Assembly (NCBI RefSeq): GCF_003116095.1 | Contig: NZ_LGRA01000021.1 | Location: 730,345-791,708 of the forward strand | Direction: 5' to 3' | DNA from: Azospirillum sp. TSO35-2 | GTDB taxonomy: Bacteria > Pseudomonadota > Alphaproteobacteria > Azospirillales > Azospirillaceae | DNA length: 61,364 nt | In this document: positions 17,201 through 26,549 of the stretch, piece by piece | How positions within the stretch are numbered: position 1 is the first letter of the stretch | Layout of the letters: each line of letters begins with the position of its first letter | Position numbers and translations under genes: made by a program | Notes under the pieces: generated by a model | Seen by the model: the letters and a program-made list of their open reading frames with translations, nothing else | Databases searched by the model: none | Told to the model about the DNA's origin: nothing

Positions 17201-17237
17201 AGCTGGGGCGAGGCAGATTTTCTGCCCCGCCCCAGCT
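17201..17237 (-). terminator. Strong hairpin, possible terminator
   Basis: A 17-bp stem (AGCTGGGGCGAGGCAGA pairing with TCTGCCCCGCCCCAGCT, one mismatch) around a TTT loop. Read on the minus strand it is followed by GCATTTTCATA, moderately T-rich, so it could end minus-strand transcription coming from 17289 or from the RidA operon before the next operon starts. Confidence 0.5.
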
Positions 17238-17408
17238 CAGGCCAACGTCAGACTCAATCCACGCGCCGCCGCCTGCCCGGCCGGTCCATCAGTTGGACGC
17301 GGCGCAGAGCTTCTCGCGGGAGGTCTGCTTGGCGGCTTCAGCGGGGCCGCTTTCGTACCTTGCCATCCTGCCGCAGCCAACCTCCCGCCCATTTGTGCGC
17401 CAAGGTCG

Positions 17409-17495
17409 TTCGACATCACAGAAGCTGAGCGAGAATGTGTGGTACAACCAAACTGCATGCGCGATCATTTTGGCTGGGAAGCGGTGGCGGTAATG
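17409..17495 (-). pseudogene. IS6-family transposase N-terminal remnant
   Basis: Minus-strand translation HYRHRFPAKMIAHAVWLY followed by HTFSLSFCDVE matches the conserved start of IS6-family transposases (RFP.E.I..AV.WY.RF.LS.RDVEE). Only about 29 codons remain; no DDE residues are present. Confidence 0.65.
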
Positions 17496-17689
17496 GGGAT
17501 CGGGCTCTCGTCTCATCCCGCCACCATGCCGAGAGCAGCTTGGGGTCGCCAACCCCGCTGTTTACGTGACGATGCCCCTCGGTTGGGTAGCGGCAACCGA
17601 TACGGTGGTCAGCGGGTGTCGTCATGCCGCTCCATATCTCGCACTCGCCCGCTCCAGCACCCTATCCAACACCAACTTGATGGTGCCGG

Positions 17690-18070
17690 TCAGGTTTCGA
17701 GAACGGCCGTCGCCACAAACTCGATACGGACGCCGGGGGACAGGAGTTCCTTGACCACCACGGTTGCACGGCAGGGATAAGGCGGTTTGAAGAACTCCGT
17801 ATAGACGGCGTTCATGCCGCCCGCGTCGGCCCGGTCGATCAGATAGATGGCCATGTGCACCACGTTGGCCAGCGATCCGCCGGCCGCGCGCATCGCTTGG
17901 TCGAGATTGCGTAGCGCCTGTCGCGCCTGCGTTTCGATGTCGCCCTCCACGATGGCGCCGGTGAGGGGGTCCTTCGGGATGTGCGCGGAATAGACGATGT
18001 TGCCGGCGCGCAGGGTGGCGGTCACCGGCCCCTTGGGCGGGGCGATGCCGGTATCGATTGGATCGAACAT
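17690..18070 (-). CDS. RidA family protein
   Basis: A 126-aa RidA/YjgF/UK114-family protein of usual length. It has the family core HIPKDPLTGAIVEGDIETQA, RQALRNLDQAMRAAGGSLAN and YPCRATVVVKELLSPGVRIE, including the Arg that binds substrate carboxylates. RidA proteins hydrolyse reactive enamine/imine intermediates released by PLP enzymes or amine catabolism. It is the last gene of the second minus-strand operon, 26 bp after the dehydrogenase gene, which suggests an imine is formed in this pathway. Confidence 0.88.
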   Translation of the reverse strand: MFDPIDTGIAPPKGPVTATLRAGNIVYSAHIPKDPLTGAIVEGDIETQARQALRNLDQAMRAAGGSLANVVHMAIYLIDRADAGGMNAVYTEFFKPPYPCRATVVVKELLSPGVRIEFVATAVLET

Positions 18071-18096
18071 TGGTAAACCTCGTGGGTGCCCGCTGG

Positions 18097-19575
18097 TCAG
18101 GGCAGATCGTGTCGGTGGGTGATGAACTTGGTGGTCAGATAGCCGTCGAAGCTTTCCTGTCCGCCCTCGCTGCCGTAGCCGCTGTCGTTCACGCCTCCGA
18201 AGGGGGTCTCGGCGAGCGCGAGTCCGAAATGGTTGATCGACACCATGCCGGTTGAAAGCCCGAGCGCGACCGCATGCGCCGTGTCGGCGGATCGGGTGAA
18301 CAGGTAGGCGGCCAGCCCGAACGGCAGGCTGTTGGCGCGGCGCAGCACGTCCGCCGCATCGTCGAAGGGCGTGACGATGCCGAGGGGGCCGAAGGGCTCC
18401 TCCCGCATGGCGCGAATGTCGTCAGGCAGGTCGTGGATGACGGTTGGCGCGTAGAAGAAGCCCGGTCCATCCAGCCGCCGGCCGCCGGTGGCGATGGAGG
18501 CGCCGCGCGAGCGTGCGTCCTCCACCAGCGCGTCCATGGCGTCCTGCCGCCGGGCGTGGCAGAGCGGCCCCATGACGACGTCCGCGCCAAGCCCATTGCC
18601 GACCCGGGCGCTGGCGAGCATTGCGACGAAACGGTCGAGGAAACGGTCGTGGACGCGCCTCTGGACATAGAAACGTGTCGGCGACACGCAAACCTGCCCG
18701 GCGTTCCGCAGCTTCTGCGCGGCGAGCGCCTCGGCAGCGGCCTCCACGTCGGCATCGTCGAAGACGATGGCGGGGGCATGTCCTCCCAACTCCATGGTCG
18801 TGCGCTTCATGTGCTGCCCGGCCAGCGCCGCCAATTGCTTTCCGACCGGAACGGAGCCGGTGAAGGATACCTTCCTCACCTCCGGGGACTCGATCAGCGT
18901 GCGGGAGACCACCGCCGGCTCGCCCCAGACGAGGTTCAGGCAGCCGGGCGGCAGACCCGCCTCCATGAACAGGCGGCCGATGGCGACGATGGCGGAAGGC
19001 GTGTCCTCCGGTCCCTTCAGGATGATGGTGCAGCCGGCGCCCAGTGCGGCGCAGACCTTGCGCACGGCTTGGCTGAAGGGGAAGTTCCATGGTGTGAAGG
19101 CGGCGCAGACGCCCACCGGCTCCCGCACAACCGACTGGACGACATGCGAGTCGCGGGGCGGGATGATCCGTCCGTAGATGCGCCGGCATTCCTCGGCATG
19201 CCAATCCGCATGTTCGGCCGAGAAGCGGACCTCCCCCAGCGCCTCGGTCAGCGGTTTGCCCTGGTCGAGCGTGATGGCGCGGGCGATGTCCTCGGCGTTG
19301 GCCCGAACCAGGTCGGCGAAGCGACGCAGAACCGTGGACCGGAGCATTGGCGAACTGTTGCGCCATGTGGCGAAGGCGCGCTCGGCCGCGACGACGGCGC
19401 GTCGGAGGTCCGCGGCATCGGCGTGCGGGAGCCGCCCCAGCAGGCCGCCGGTCGCCGGGTTGACGATGTCCTGCGTCGCCCGGCCGTCCGTACCCAGCCA
19501 TTCGCCGTCGATCAGCATGCCGATCGACGGGTAGGCCGCTTCAGCCGCGGCCGCGTCCACGGGTTCATGCCGCAT
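18097..19575 (-). CDS. Succinate-semialdehyde-type aldehyde dehydrogenase
   Basis: A 492-aa dehydrogenase of the GabD class. The nucleotide-binding TPWNFPFSQAVRK, FTGSVPVGKQLA, general-base MELGGHAPAIVFDD and catalytic Cys in NAGQVCVSPTRFYV are all present, with a C-terminal PFGGVNDSGYGSEGG tail typical of GabD. It oxidises a semialdehyde to the acid with NAD(P)+. ATG 19575 follows AAAGGAGAG. In this operon it may finish amine or dipeptide breakdown; it could also act as the final (TgnE-like) step for the neighbouring catabolic operon. Confidence 0.88.
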   Translation of the reverse strand: MRHEPVDAAAAEAAYPSIGMLIDGEWLGTDGRATQDIVNPATGGLLGRLPHADAADLRRAVVAAERAFATWRNSSPMLRSTVLRRFADLVRANAEDIARAITLDQGKPLTEALGEVRFSAEHADWHAEECRRIYGRIIPPRDSHVVQSVVREPVGVCAAFTPWNFPFSQAVRKVCAALGAGCTIILKGPEDTPSAIVAIGRLFMEAGLPPGCLNLVWGEPAVVSRTLIESPEVRKVSFTGSVPVGKQLAALAGQHMKRTTMELGGHAPAIVFDDADVEAAAEALAAQKLRNAGQVCVSPTRFYVQRRVHDRFLDRFVAMLASARVGNGLGADVVMGPLCHARRQDAMDALVEDARSRGASIATGGRRLDGPGFFYAPTVIHDLPDDIRAMREEPFGPLGIVTPFDDAADVLRRANSLPFGLAAYLFTRSADTAHAVALGLSTGMVSINHFGLALAETPFGGVNDSGYGSEGGQESFDGYLTTKFITHRHDLP

Positions 19576-19613
19576 GGGCCACTCTCCTTTCAGTCTTGGT
19601 CAGAACCGCGCGA

Positions 19614-20579
19614 TCAACCCATCACAGCCTGATAGAGGCGCAGCCAGTTGCCGCCCAGGATCTTCCCGGCCTCCTCGGCACTGAATCCGACGCGGCGCAG
19701 GCCATCGCGGACGGCGGAGAGCTGGCCGGCCCGGACGAACCAATCGGGTTTCGGCACCTTGCCCGGACGCGCGGCGGAACCGGCGCCATACTGCACCGAC
19801 CGCGTCCAGCGCCCCTTGCGCATCCAGTCAATGTCCACCTGCGTGGTGTTGTGGCTGTAGTCGGTGCCGATGCCGACATGGTCGATGCCGGCCAGGTCGA
19901 CGGTGCGGGCGACCATCTCGCACCAGCCCTCGACCGTGGCGCAGGCCGCATCGGGGGTGATGTTGCGGTAGGCGACGCAACCGATGACGCCACCGTTGCG
20001 GCTCAGCGCCCTTACCACCTCGTCGCTCTTGTTGCGCTTGTGCGGGAACAGGGAGGCGACGTTGGCGTGGGTGATGGCGACCGGCTTTTCCGACCATTCG
20101 ATGGCGTCAAGCGTCGTCTTGTCACCAACGTGCGACAGGTCGACGACCATGCCTACGCGGTTCATCTCGCGCACCACCTCGCGGCCGAAGCGGCTGAGTC
20201 CGCTGTCCTTTTCCTCGTAGCAGCTTCCACCCAGCTCGTTCTGGTTGTTGTAGGTGAGCTGTACGACGCGGACGCCGAGATCGGCGAACAGCTCGACATA
20301 GGCGATGCGGTTCTGGAACAGGTTGCTGTTCTGGTAGCCGAGCAGGACGGCGACCCGCCCCGTCTCCTCCGCCCGGCGGATGTCCGCGGCGGTGCGGGCG
20401 ATCAGGAAGAGGTCGCCCATCTCCCGTTCCATGTCGCGCCACCGGCCGATGGCTTCCAGCGACTCCAGGGTGTCCTCCCAGAAGCCCAGCGTCGGGGTGA
20501 CGCAGGTGTAGCCGCTGTTCTTCAGTTCCTCGAAAACGGCGCGGTCGAAGTGACCGCACTGGAGTGCGTCGATCAGCAT
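19614..20579 (-). CDS. Membrane dipeptidase family (M19) hydrolase
   Basis: A 321-aa M19/renal-dipeptidase-like metalloenzyme. Recognisable are LTYNNQNELGGSCYE, the metal-ligand segment VVDLSHVGDKTTLDAI, PVAITHANVASL and HVGIGTDYSH. The usual N-terminal HxD metal pair appears altered (MLIDALQCGHFDRAVFEE), so the ligand set may differ from mammalian dipeptidase. Family members hydrolyse dipeptides, often with D-residues, or related amides. Start ATG 20579; upstream frame extends to 20894 but overlaps the next gene. Confidence 0.82.
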   Translation of the reverse strand: MLIDALQCGHFDRAVFEELKNSGYTCVTPTLGFWEDTLESLEAIGRWRDMEREMGDLFLIARTAADIRRAEETGRVAVLLGYQNSNLFQNRIAYVELFADLGVRVVQLTYNNQNELGGSCYEEKDSGLSRFGREVVREMNRVGMVVDLSHVGDKTTLDAIEWSEKPVAITHANVASLFPHKRNKSDEVVRALSRNGGVIGCVAYRNITPDAACATVEGWCEMVARTVDLAGIDHVGIGTDYSHNTTQVDIDWMRKGRWTRSVQYGAGSAARPGKVPKPDWFVRAGQLSAVRDGLRRVGFSAEEAGKILGGNWLRLYQAVMG

Positions 20580-20622
20580 GAGTGGGTGTCCGTCTGAAGA
20601 GGGTGTGCTGGCCAAGCGCAGT

Positions 20623-21363
20623 TCAAGCCGCGGAGGCGTCGCCGTGCAGGAGGGAAAGGTCGGTGTCGTCCTCATCCTGGCGGCCGACGACCCGCCCGTC
20701 GGCGGTGACCATGATCGCACCGGCATGGCGGCGGGAGGTGAAGCTGTCCGGCGCCAGTGCCTCGTTGGCGAGATGGAACAGGCGCCACCACAAATCCGCC
20801 TCCACCGGGATGCCATGGCGGCGGATGGTGTCGAGCACGGTCGGATGGCCGTCCGCCCTGGACTGCACGGACAGCCGGACGGCTGTGCCGCCATCCTGCT
20901 CCGCAGCGGTTACGGTCGCGGACAACCCGTGGGCTTCCGCCAGCGCCCCGGCGATTTGGAGTTCACCCGTCTCGGTGAGATTCAGCGCGACGACGCCGCC
21001 GGGCAGTCCGCGGCGATGCCGCTCCACGCACAGGTCGACAAGTGCCGGCGCGGCGATCCAGGCATGTTGCCCGGTGCAATCCGCCACCAATGTGTCAGGC
21101 AGGGGCGTGTCGGCACCGTCGAGAATGCGGAGGCCGGTCGGCTTGGCCGCCCGCAACAGGTCCAGGTGGCGCGGCAGTTCCGGAAAGCCGCCGAGGCCGA
21201 GGGCAGCGGAATAGAGGGCGCAGTCGCGCAGGCTGGGAACCAGTCCCGGCTCCACGCGGGTCACCTGCATCAGCCGCTCGAGCACCAGCCTGCTTTCGCG
21301 CAGGCTCACCTGCAGCGGTACGCCGGAACCGGCGGTCGCATCGTTTGCGGTCCGTATGGTCAT
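20623..21363 (-). CDS. Protein of unknown function (246 aa)
   Basis: Not securely recognised. It begins MTIRTANDATAGSGVPLQVS and has weak resemblance to DUF3726 proteins, mainly in the LRESRLVLERLMQ opening and the general layout. No signal peptide, membrane segment, metal motif or nucleotide motif is visible. Its ATG overlaps the stop of the 581-aa gene by four bases, so the two are translationally coupled and probably work together. Function within the importer/dipeptidase operon is unknown. Confidence 0.7.
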   Translation of the reverse strand: MTIRTANDATAGSGVPLQVSLRESRLVLERLMQVTRVEPGLVPSLRDCALYSAALGLGGFPELPRHLDLLRAAKPTGLRILDGADTPLPDTLVADCTGQHAWIAAPALVDLCVERHRRGLPGGVVALNLTETGELQIAGALAEAHGLSATVTAAEQDGGTAVRLSVQSRADGHPTVLDTIRRHGIPVEADLWWRLFHLANEALAPDSFTSRRHAGAIMVTADGRVVGRQDEDDTDLSLLHGDASAA

Positions 21364-23105
21364 GACAGGGGCTCCGCAGGATAGAACCAGGTCTCGTCCG
21401 CACCGGCGGCCAGTTCGGCCGGGGTCGGCGCCCCGTGGAACAGCACGCCGCGCAGGTTGCGGTTCAGGAAATCGCGCGTCTTGTCGATGCCGTGGATGCC
21501 GACGTTCAGCAGGCGGGTGATGTGGGCGGGAACGAAGCCCTCGCACATGATGTCGGCATGCGGCGAATGATAGGGCAGCCCGGCCAGCGCCTGCACCCGC
21601 GTGACGATGGCGCGGTGGGTCGGGTGGGCAAGCAGGAAACGCGCGGTGCTCTGCTTCGGGTCCTGGGCCGCCAGGTCGGCGTCCAGCCGGACGATCAGGC
21701 GCGGCAGGTCGAGCCCGAGATTGACCGCGTCGCCAACCTCGTCCCGCGGGCCGCGGCGCGGCTCCTCCGCCGTCACCGACTTGTACCAGACGTAGCGAAG
21801 CGCGGTGTCGGACTTCAGGTCAAGCCCGAAGGCCCAGGCATACTGACTGTGGATGATCTCCCGCAGCCGTCCGACCGGCATTTCCGGACGCCCGGTCAGC
21901 TCCTCGTCGATCACCAGCGTCTCGACCAGCGCGTCGGCCACCTCCGGCACCAGCTCGATCAGCAGGGAGTGCAGCGTTTCCATCGCGTCCGGATGAATGC
22001 TCCCGTCCAGCGAGGCGCAGAGATCGGCGATCGGATGCTCAGCCACGGCCTCGCCCCGGCGCAGACGGGTCAGAAGACGCTCGGTCTGCTCGCGGATGAT
22101 AAGAAGGTCGGCGTGCACGACGCCGCTTGGGGTGATCGCTTCGTAGACGACGCGGTCCTGGCGGCGGAACAGGATGGCCTTGTCCAGTAGTCGCAACAGG
22201 GTCGCGACCTCCGCGGCGTCGGGCCCGGGGATCAGGCACTTGGCCCGAGCGATGGCCTCCTCCCGGACCCACAGCCAGCGGTCGATCAGGCGCGGATGGT
22301 TGTTGACGAACAGCATCAGCCCGAGGGCCGAGCCGTTGCCGACGCCGAGATAGCGCGCCAGTTCGGGAGCAAGCGTCACCGCCTGTGGCGATGCCATCCG
22401 CGCCAGATGGTGCAGCAGGTCCTGTGCGAACGCCCGCATCATGTAGGCGCACAGCATCTGGGCGGAGAGCGACCAGCGCAGAGGATGGTCCTTCTCGAAG
22501 GCAAGGAAGCTCTTGGTCCCGAAGGTGCCGTTGCCGTCCAGCCCCGTATTGCGCATCAAGTAGCAGATCTGGCCCAGCTGGGCGACGTCCGGCTGCCTGC
22601 CGGCGACCAGCGACTGCAGGGCATGGTCGAACAGCCGCTGGCTGCGGTTGGAGCGGCACCAGATCAGCGTGCCGGGTGTCGCCCGGCCCTCGTAGAGCTT
22701 CGGCAGTTCGACGCGGGTCCGTTCCACGTCGGCCGGGCTGATGTCCCCTTCCACCAGGGCGCCCATCATGTCCCAGGACCGGCCGATGATGCGGCCGGAA
22801 CGCCCCTGGTCCGACGGCTCGAACGAGAAGACCGGGAAGGAGAAGCGCCAGCCGCCGATGTCGATGCGGTAGCCGGCGGTGCCGTGCCCGCGCTCGTCGA
22901 TGTCGAAGCTGGTGCGGGTGATGGACCAGCGGTCGCGGATTGCCCGGCTCATCAACGCGCGCGACGCGCTGATGCGGGAGGGCTGGATGGAGGCGAGGCG
23001 TTCGGGGGTCATCAGCTCCGCCGGGTTCCGCATCAGCCGGAACAGGCTGTGCGGGTCGGGACCCGGTGCTGTGCCCCCCGCCGACGGGGATAGGGCAAGG
23101 CTCAT
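21360..23105 (-). CDS. Protein of unknown function (581 aa), operon-linked
   Basis: Not recognised. From ATG 23105 it reads MSLALSPSAGGTAPGPDPHS and is soluble, rich in Arg, Leu and His, with several conserved-looking motifs (SWDMMGALVEGDISPADVER, LIWCRSNRSQRLFDHALQSL, LMRNTGLDGNGTFGTKSFLA). The GNGTFGTKSF segment resembles a phosphate- or nucleotide-binding loop but is not a Walker A. The start overlaps the IclR stop by four bases and its end overlaps the 246-aa gene, placing it firmly in the operon. A longer open frame to 23666 overlaps the IclR gene and was rejected. Confidence 0.75.
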   Translation of the reverse strand: MSLALSPSAGGTAPGPDPHSLFRLMRNPAELMTPERLASIQPSRISASRALMSRAIRDRWSITRTSFDIDERGHGTAGYRIDIGGWRFSFPVFSFEPSDQGRSGRIIGRSWDMMGALVEGDISPADVERTRVELPKLYEGRATPGTLIWCRSNRSQRLFDHALQSLVAGRQPDVAQLGQICYLMRNTGLDGNGTFGTKSFLAFEKDHPLRWSLSAQMLCAYMMRAFAQDLLHHLARMASPQAVTLAPELARYLGVGNGSALGLMLFVNNHPRLIDRWLWVREEAIARAKCLIPGPDAAEVATLLRLLDKAILFRRQDRVVYEAITPSGVVHADLLIIREQTERLLTRLRRGEAVAEHPIADLCASLDGSIHPDAMETLHSLLIELVPEVADALVETLVIDEELTGRPEMPVGRLREIIHSQYAWAFGLDLKSDTALRYVWYKSVTAEEPRRGPRDEVGDAVNLGLDLPRLIVRLDADLAAQDPKQSTARFLLAHPTHRAIVTRVQALAGLPYHSPHADIMCEGFVPAHITRLLNVGIHGIDKTRDFLNRNLRGVLFHGAPTPAELAAGADETWFYPAEPLS

Positions 23106-23824
23106 TCTTTGGCTCCGCGTAGGCGAGCGTTGACACGGGCCGCCGCCGCGACCACGACACTCGCGCAGGTTTGCGTGTTGAAGCCCGCGGTCGGTCCCGA
23201 GAGCGACAGCGCGGCGATGCAGTCGCCATGGCTGTCGATCACGGGGGCGGCCACGGCGGAAACGGTTCGGGGGCCGGTGACGCCGGAAACCGCGTAGCCG
23301 TCGGCACGGATGCGCTCGGCCAGTTCGCGTTCGGGCAGTGCCACGCCGGCCTCGACCAGTCGTGCCAGGGTGTCGGGACGGGCGAAGGCGCTGAGGACGC
23401 GGCCCAGCGCGGTGCGCGCCAGATCGAGGCGGGTGCCGACCCGCAGGTCGGCCCGCAGGATGCCCTTGGCTTCGACGCGGCGCATGATGGCGGCTTCCTG
23501 CCCGTCGAGCACGGCCATGGAGGCGGTTTCTCCGCTCTCGGCGACCATGTCGTGCAGGATGTCGGCCAGCCGGGCGCCCAGGTTCGCCTGTTCCATGGCC
23601 ATGGCCGCATGGGCGACGATGCGCAGGGCGAGGCGGTAGCGCCCGTCCTCCGTCTGCTCGACCCATCCGGCTTCCACCAGGGTCTGGAGGCGCTGGTGTG
23701 TCGCCGCCCGTGCCTCCTCCACCGTCCGGGCCACGTCCGCGAGCCGCACGGGCTCTGACGACGCCGCAACGACGTCGAGGACGGCAAACGTCTTCAGCAC
23801 GGAGGAAAGCGGACGAACACTCAC
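23102..23824 (-). CDS. IclR-family transcriptional regulator
   Basis: A 240-aa regulator. The N-terminal winged helix (SSVLKTFAVLDVVAASSEPV, RATTHQ-like RAATHQRLQTLVEAGWVEQ) is followed by the IclR ligand domain (ARTALGRVLSAFARPDTL, AVAAPVIDSHGDCIAALSLS). IclR proteins usually control adjacent catabolic genes. It lies inside the operon it probably controls; the perfect palindrome at 29631-29647 upstream of the first gene is a candidate binding site. Confidence 0.9.
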   Translation of the reverse strand: MSVRPLSSVLKTFAVLDVVAASSEPVRLADVARTVEEARAATHQRLQTLVEAGWVEQTEDGRYRLALRIVAHAAMAMEQANLGARLADILHDMVAESGETASMAVLDGQEAAIMRRVEAKGILRADLRVGTRLDLARTALGRVLSAFARPDTLARLVEAGVALPERELAERIRADGYAVSGVTGPRTVSAVAAPVIDSHGDCIAALSLSGPTAGFNTQTCASVVVAAAARVNARLRGAKE

Positions 23825-23872
23825 GGACGGCTCCTGGTCTGCATGGATGGCGGGCGGATCAGTGCTTGGTCT

Positions 23873-25456
23873 TCACATCACTGCCTCGATCAGGAATGGT
23901 CCCTTCCGGCGAAACGCCGCCGACAGCCGGTCGGCGAAGGTTCCGGCATCCTCTGCGCGCGCCGCCTCAACTCCCATGGATCGGGCGAGACCGGTCCAGT
24001 CGATCACCGGGTCGACGAGATCGAACAGCCGGTCGGCGTTGCGGCCTGGTTCCCCGGCGCCGACGCTGCGGTACTCGTTGCGCAGGATGGCGTAGGAGCG
24101 GTTGGCGAAGACGATGGTGACGACGTCCAGCCCCTCCCTTGCCTGCGTCCACAGGGCCTGGGCGGTATACATGCCGCTGCCGTCGGCCTGGAGCGCGATG
24201 ACCTTGCGGTCCGGACAGGCCACCGCGGCGCCGGTCGCCAGCGGCAGTCCGATGCCGATAGACCCGCCGGTCAGCGCCAGGACATCGTGAGGCGGCGCCC
24301 CGCGGGTGAGTTCGAACAGGCGGCGCCCGGAGGTCAGCGCCTCGTCGCACAGGATGGCGCCCTCCGGCATCAGGGCGCCGACGGCCGCTGCGATGGAATC
24401 CGGCGTCAGCGCCCCGTCGATCATCGCCGGCCGGTCGAGCCGCTGGATCAGCGGTTGGCCACCCGACCCGACGCCAAGCGCATCGGCCAAAGCGTCCAGC
24501 GCACCGGGCAGGTCGTCCTCGGGCTCCGCCAGCGTCAGGACGCGGCATCCGTCCGGCAGCGGGCTGCTCGGCCGCCCGGGATAAGCGAAGAAGGCCACGG
24601 GCGCCGCGGCGCCGACGAGGATCACCTGCTCGACGTCCCGGAAGGTGGCGATTGCGCCGTCCAGCGGGTAGGGAACGCGCTCCACCGCCACGCGGCCGGC
24701 GCCGCGCTCGATGCGGCCGTTCGACTGCTGGGCCAGCAGCCGGACCCCGGTGGCCCTGCCGATCCGCTCCGCCGTGGCAAGAGCCGGCGCCCGCAGCGCC
24801 CGGCCGGTCAGCAACAGGACCGTCCGCCGCCCCGAACGGATCGCCGCCGCCGCGTCCGCGACCATCGCGGCCGACACCTCCGCCGGCGGTGGGGCGGGCA
24901 GCGGCGGCAAGCCGGGCGAGGTTTCGCTCCAGGCCGCATCGGCCGGCAGGATCAGCGTGGCTATTTTGCCCGGTGCCGTGCGGGCGGTCCGGATGGCCTC
25001 CGCCGCGTCCTGGGCCACCGTGGCGGCCGAGGCCGTGCTGCGCACCCAATGGGACATCGGACGGGCCAGCCCCTCGACGTCGCTGGTCAGCGGCGCGTCG
25101 TAGGCGCGATGGTGGGTCGCGTGATCGCCGACCACGTTGACGATGGGGGATCGGGCGCGCCGCGCGTTGTGAAGGTTTGCCAGCCCGTTGGCGAGCCCTG
25201 GGCCGCAATGCAGCAGGGTGACGGCCGGCTTGTCGGTCATGCGGGCATAGCCGTCGGCGGCCCCCGTCACCACCCCCTCGAACAGGCCGAGGATGCAGCG
25301 CATGCGCGGCCGGCGGTCGAGGGCGGCGACGAAATGCATCTCCGAGGTGCCGGGATTGGCGAAGCAGACCTCCACCCCGCCGGCCAGCAGCGTGTCGCAC
25401 AGCGCGTCGGCACCGGTGTAGGGTGCATTTTCAGTTGGTGCCTGGGTCATCGTCAT
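23873..25456 (-). CDS. ThDP-dependent enzyme (acetolactate synthase/benzoylformate decarboxylase-like)
   Basis: A 527-aa thiamine-diphosphate enzyme. The N-terminal Pyr domain contains VCFANPGTSEMHFVAAL and the conserved Glu in LGLFEGVVTGAADGYARM; the central domain starts near residue 190; the C-terminal PP domain has ADGSGMYTAQALWTQ followed by FANRSY, the DG...N metal/ThDP motif. The family carboligates or decarboxylates 2-oxo acids. Absence of a small subunit gene argues against biosynthetic acetolactate synthase. ATG 25456 overlaps the upstream ATPase stop by four bases. Confidence 0.85.
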   Translation of the reverse strand: MTMTQAPTENAPYTGADALCDTLLAGGVEVCFANPGTSEMHFVAALDRRPRMRCILGLFEGVVTGAADGYARMTDKPAVTLLHCGPGLANGLANLHNARRARSPIVNVVGDHATHHRAYDAPLTSDVEGLARPMSHWVRSTASAATVAQDAAEAIRTARTAPGKIATLILPADAAWSETSPGLPPLPAPPPAEVSAAMVADAAAAIRSGRRTVLLLTGRALRAPALATAERIGRATGVRLLAQQSNGRIERGAGRVAVERVPYPLDGAIATFRDVEQVILVGAAAPVAFFAYPGRPSSPLPDGCRVLTLAEPEDDLPGALDALADALGVGSGGQPLIQRLDRPAMIDGALTPDSIAAAVGALMPEGAILCDEALTSGRRLFELTRGAPPHDVLALTGGSIGIGLPLATGAAVACPDRKVIALQADGSGMYTAQALWTQAREGLDVVTIVFANRSYAILRNEYRSVGAGEPGRNADRLFDLVDPVIDWTGLARSMGVEAARAEDAGTFADRLSAAFRRKGPFLIEAVM

Positions 25457-26541
25457 GCCGTCGGGATGGCGTGGACGGCCGCCGCCGGCCACAGCAGTTT
25501 GAGCGAGGCGCCGCTGCCGATGCCGTCCGCTTCCTGCGCGCGCAGCCGGATGCGCAGATCGCTGCCGCCCGACCGTCCGATCAGCAGCGTGCTTTCACCG
25601 TAGGGCACCACCGTATGCACGTTCACCTCGGCGCGGTTCATCCTCTCGGTGTCGCCGCCACGGGTGTCCATCATGCCGGCAAGGTGGATGGATTCGGGGC
25701 GCAGCATCAGCGTCACCTTCGCTCCGGTCGCCGTCTTCAGCCGATCGGGCAGGCGCATCAGGCCGAAATGCTCGGTCCTGACCAGCCCCTGTTCCGGGTC
25801 CAGCACGATGCCCGGCAGCAGATTGCTGTCGCCGATGAAGCGCGCGACGAACGGCGTGCTGGGCCGCCGGTAGACCTCCTGCGGGGTGCCGATCTGGTCG
25901 ATGCGGCCCTGTTCGAACACGGCGATGCGGTCGGACATGGTCATCGCTTCGGACTGGTCGTGCGTGACGAAGATCGTGGTCACGCCCAGGCTCTTCTGGA
26001 TACGCTTGATCTCGATCTGCATCTGTTCGCGCATGCTCTTGTCGAGCGCGCCCAACGGCTCGTCCAGCAGCAGGAGCGACGGCTCGAACACCAGCGCGCG
26101 GGCCAGCGCGATGCGCTGCTGCTGGCCACCCGACATGTCCTTGGGCCAGCGGTCGCCGTAACTGGACAGACCGACGAGGTCCAGCATGGCGCGCGCCTTG
26201 CGCTCGGCTTCCGCCGCCGGGACGCCGCGCATGTTCAGCGGGAACATGATGTTTTGCAGCGCCGTCCTGTGTGGGAACAGAGCATAGTTCTGGAAGACGA
26301 TGCCGATGTTGCGGGCGTGCGGGGGGATGTTGCTGAGCGAGCGGCCTCCGATCTCGACGGTGCCCGAGGTCGCCGTCTCGAACCCGGCGATGATCATCAG
26401 CGTGGTGGTCTTGCCCGAGCCGCTGGGCCCAAGGAGCGTGACGAATTCGCCCTTTTCCACGTCGAGGGACACGCCGCCGAGCGCCGTGACGCTGCCGTAG
26501 GATTTGGTCAGGGCGGAAACCTGAAGGTAGCGATCGGGCAT
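25453..26541 (-). CDS. PotA-like ABC transporter ATPase
   Basis: A 362-aa ATPase of the spermidine/putrescine class. Walker A is LGPSGSGKTTTLM, the signature MSGGQQQRIALARAL, Walker B LLLLDEPLGALD, switch His in FVTHDQSEAM, and a C-terminal TOBE domain from about residue 275. ATG 26541 (MPDRYLQVS) follows GAGG at good spacing and was preferred over an upstream TTG. It energises the importer formed by the two following permease genes and the binding protein. Confidence 0.92.
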   Translation of the reverse strand: MPDRYLQVSALTKSYGSVTALGGVSLDVEKGEFVTLLGPSGSGKTTTLMIIAGFETATSGTVEIGGRSLSNIPPHARNIGIVFQNYALFPHRTALQNIMFPLNMRGVPAAEAERKARAMLDLVGLSSYGDRWPKDMSGGQQQRIALARALVFEPSLLLLDEPLGALDKSMREQMQIEIKRIQKSLGVTTIFVTHDQSEAMTMSDRIAVFEQGRIDQIGTPQEVYRRPSTPFVARFIGDSNLLPGIVLDPEQGLVRTEHFGLMRLPDRLKTATGAKVTLMLRPESIHLAGMMDTRGGDTERMNRAEVNVHTVVPYGESTLLIGRSGGSDLRIRLRAQEADGIGSGASLKLLWPAAAVHAIPTA

Positions 26542-26549
26542 GGTCGGCC

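Larger units (their letters stand above)
17035..17689. other. Intergenic region: operon promoter plus IS6 scrap
   Basis: The left part must hold the promoter of the catabolic operon; no clear -35/-10 pair is visible. A strong hairpin lies at 17201-17237. A minus-strand IS6-family N-terminal scrap lies at 17409-17495. In the same frame, to a stop at 17289, is a tail ending ESGPAEAAKQTSREKLCAAS that could be the C-terminus of a lost gene. Nothing else in the segment is convincing. Confidence 0.5.

Noticed and set aside
23843..25603. 586-aa plus-strand frame
   Set aside because: Antisense to the ThDP enzyme gene, whose motifs are clear.
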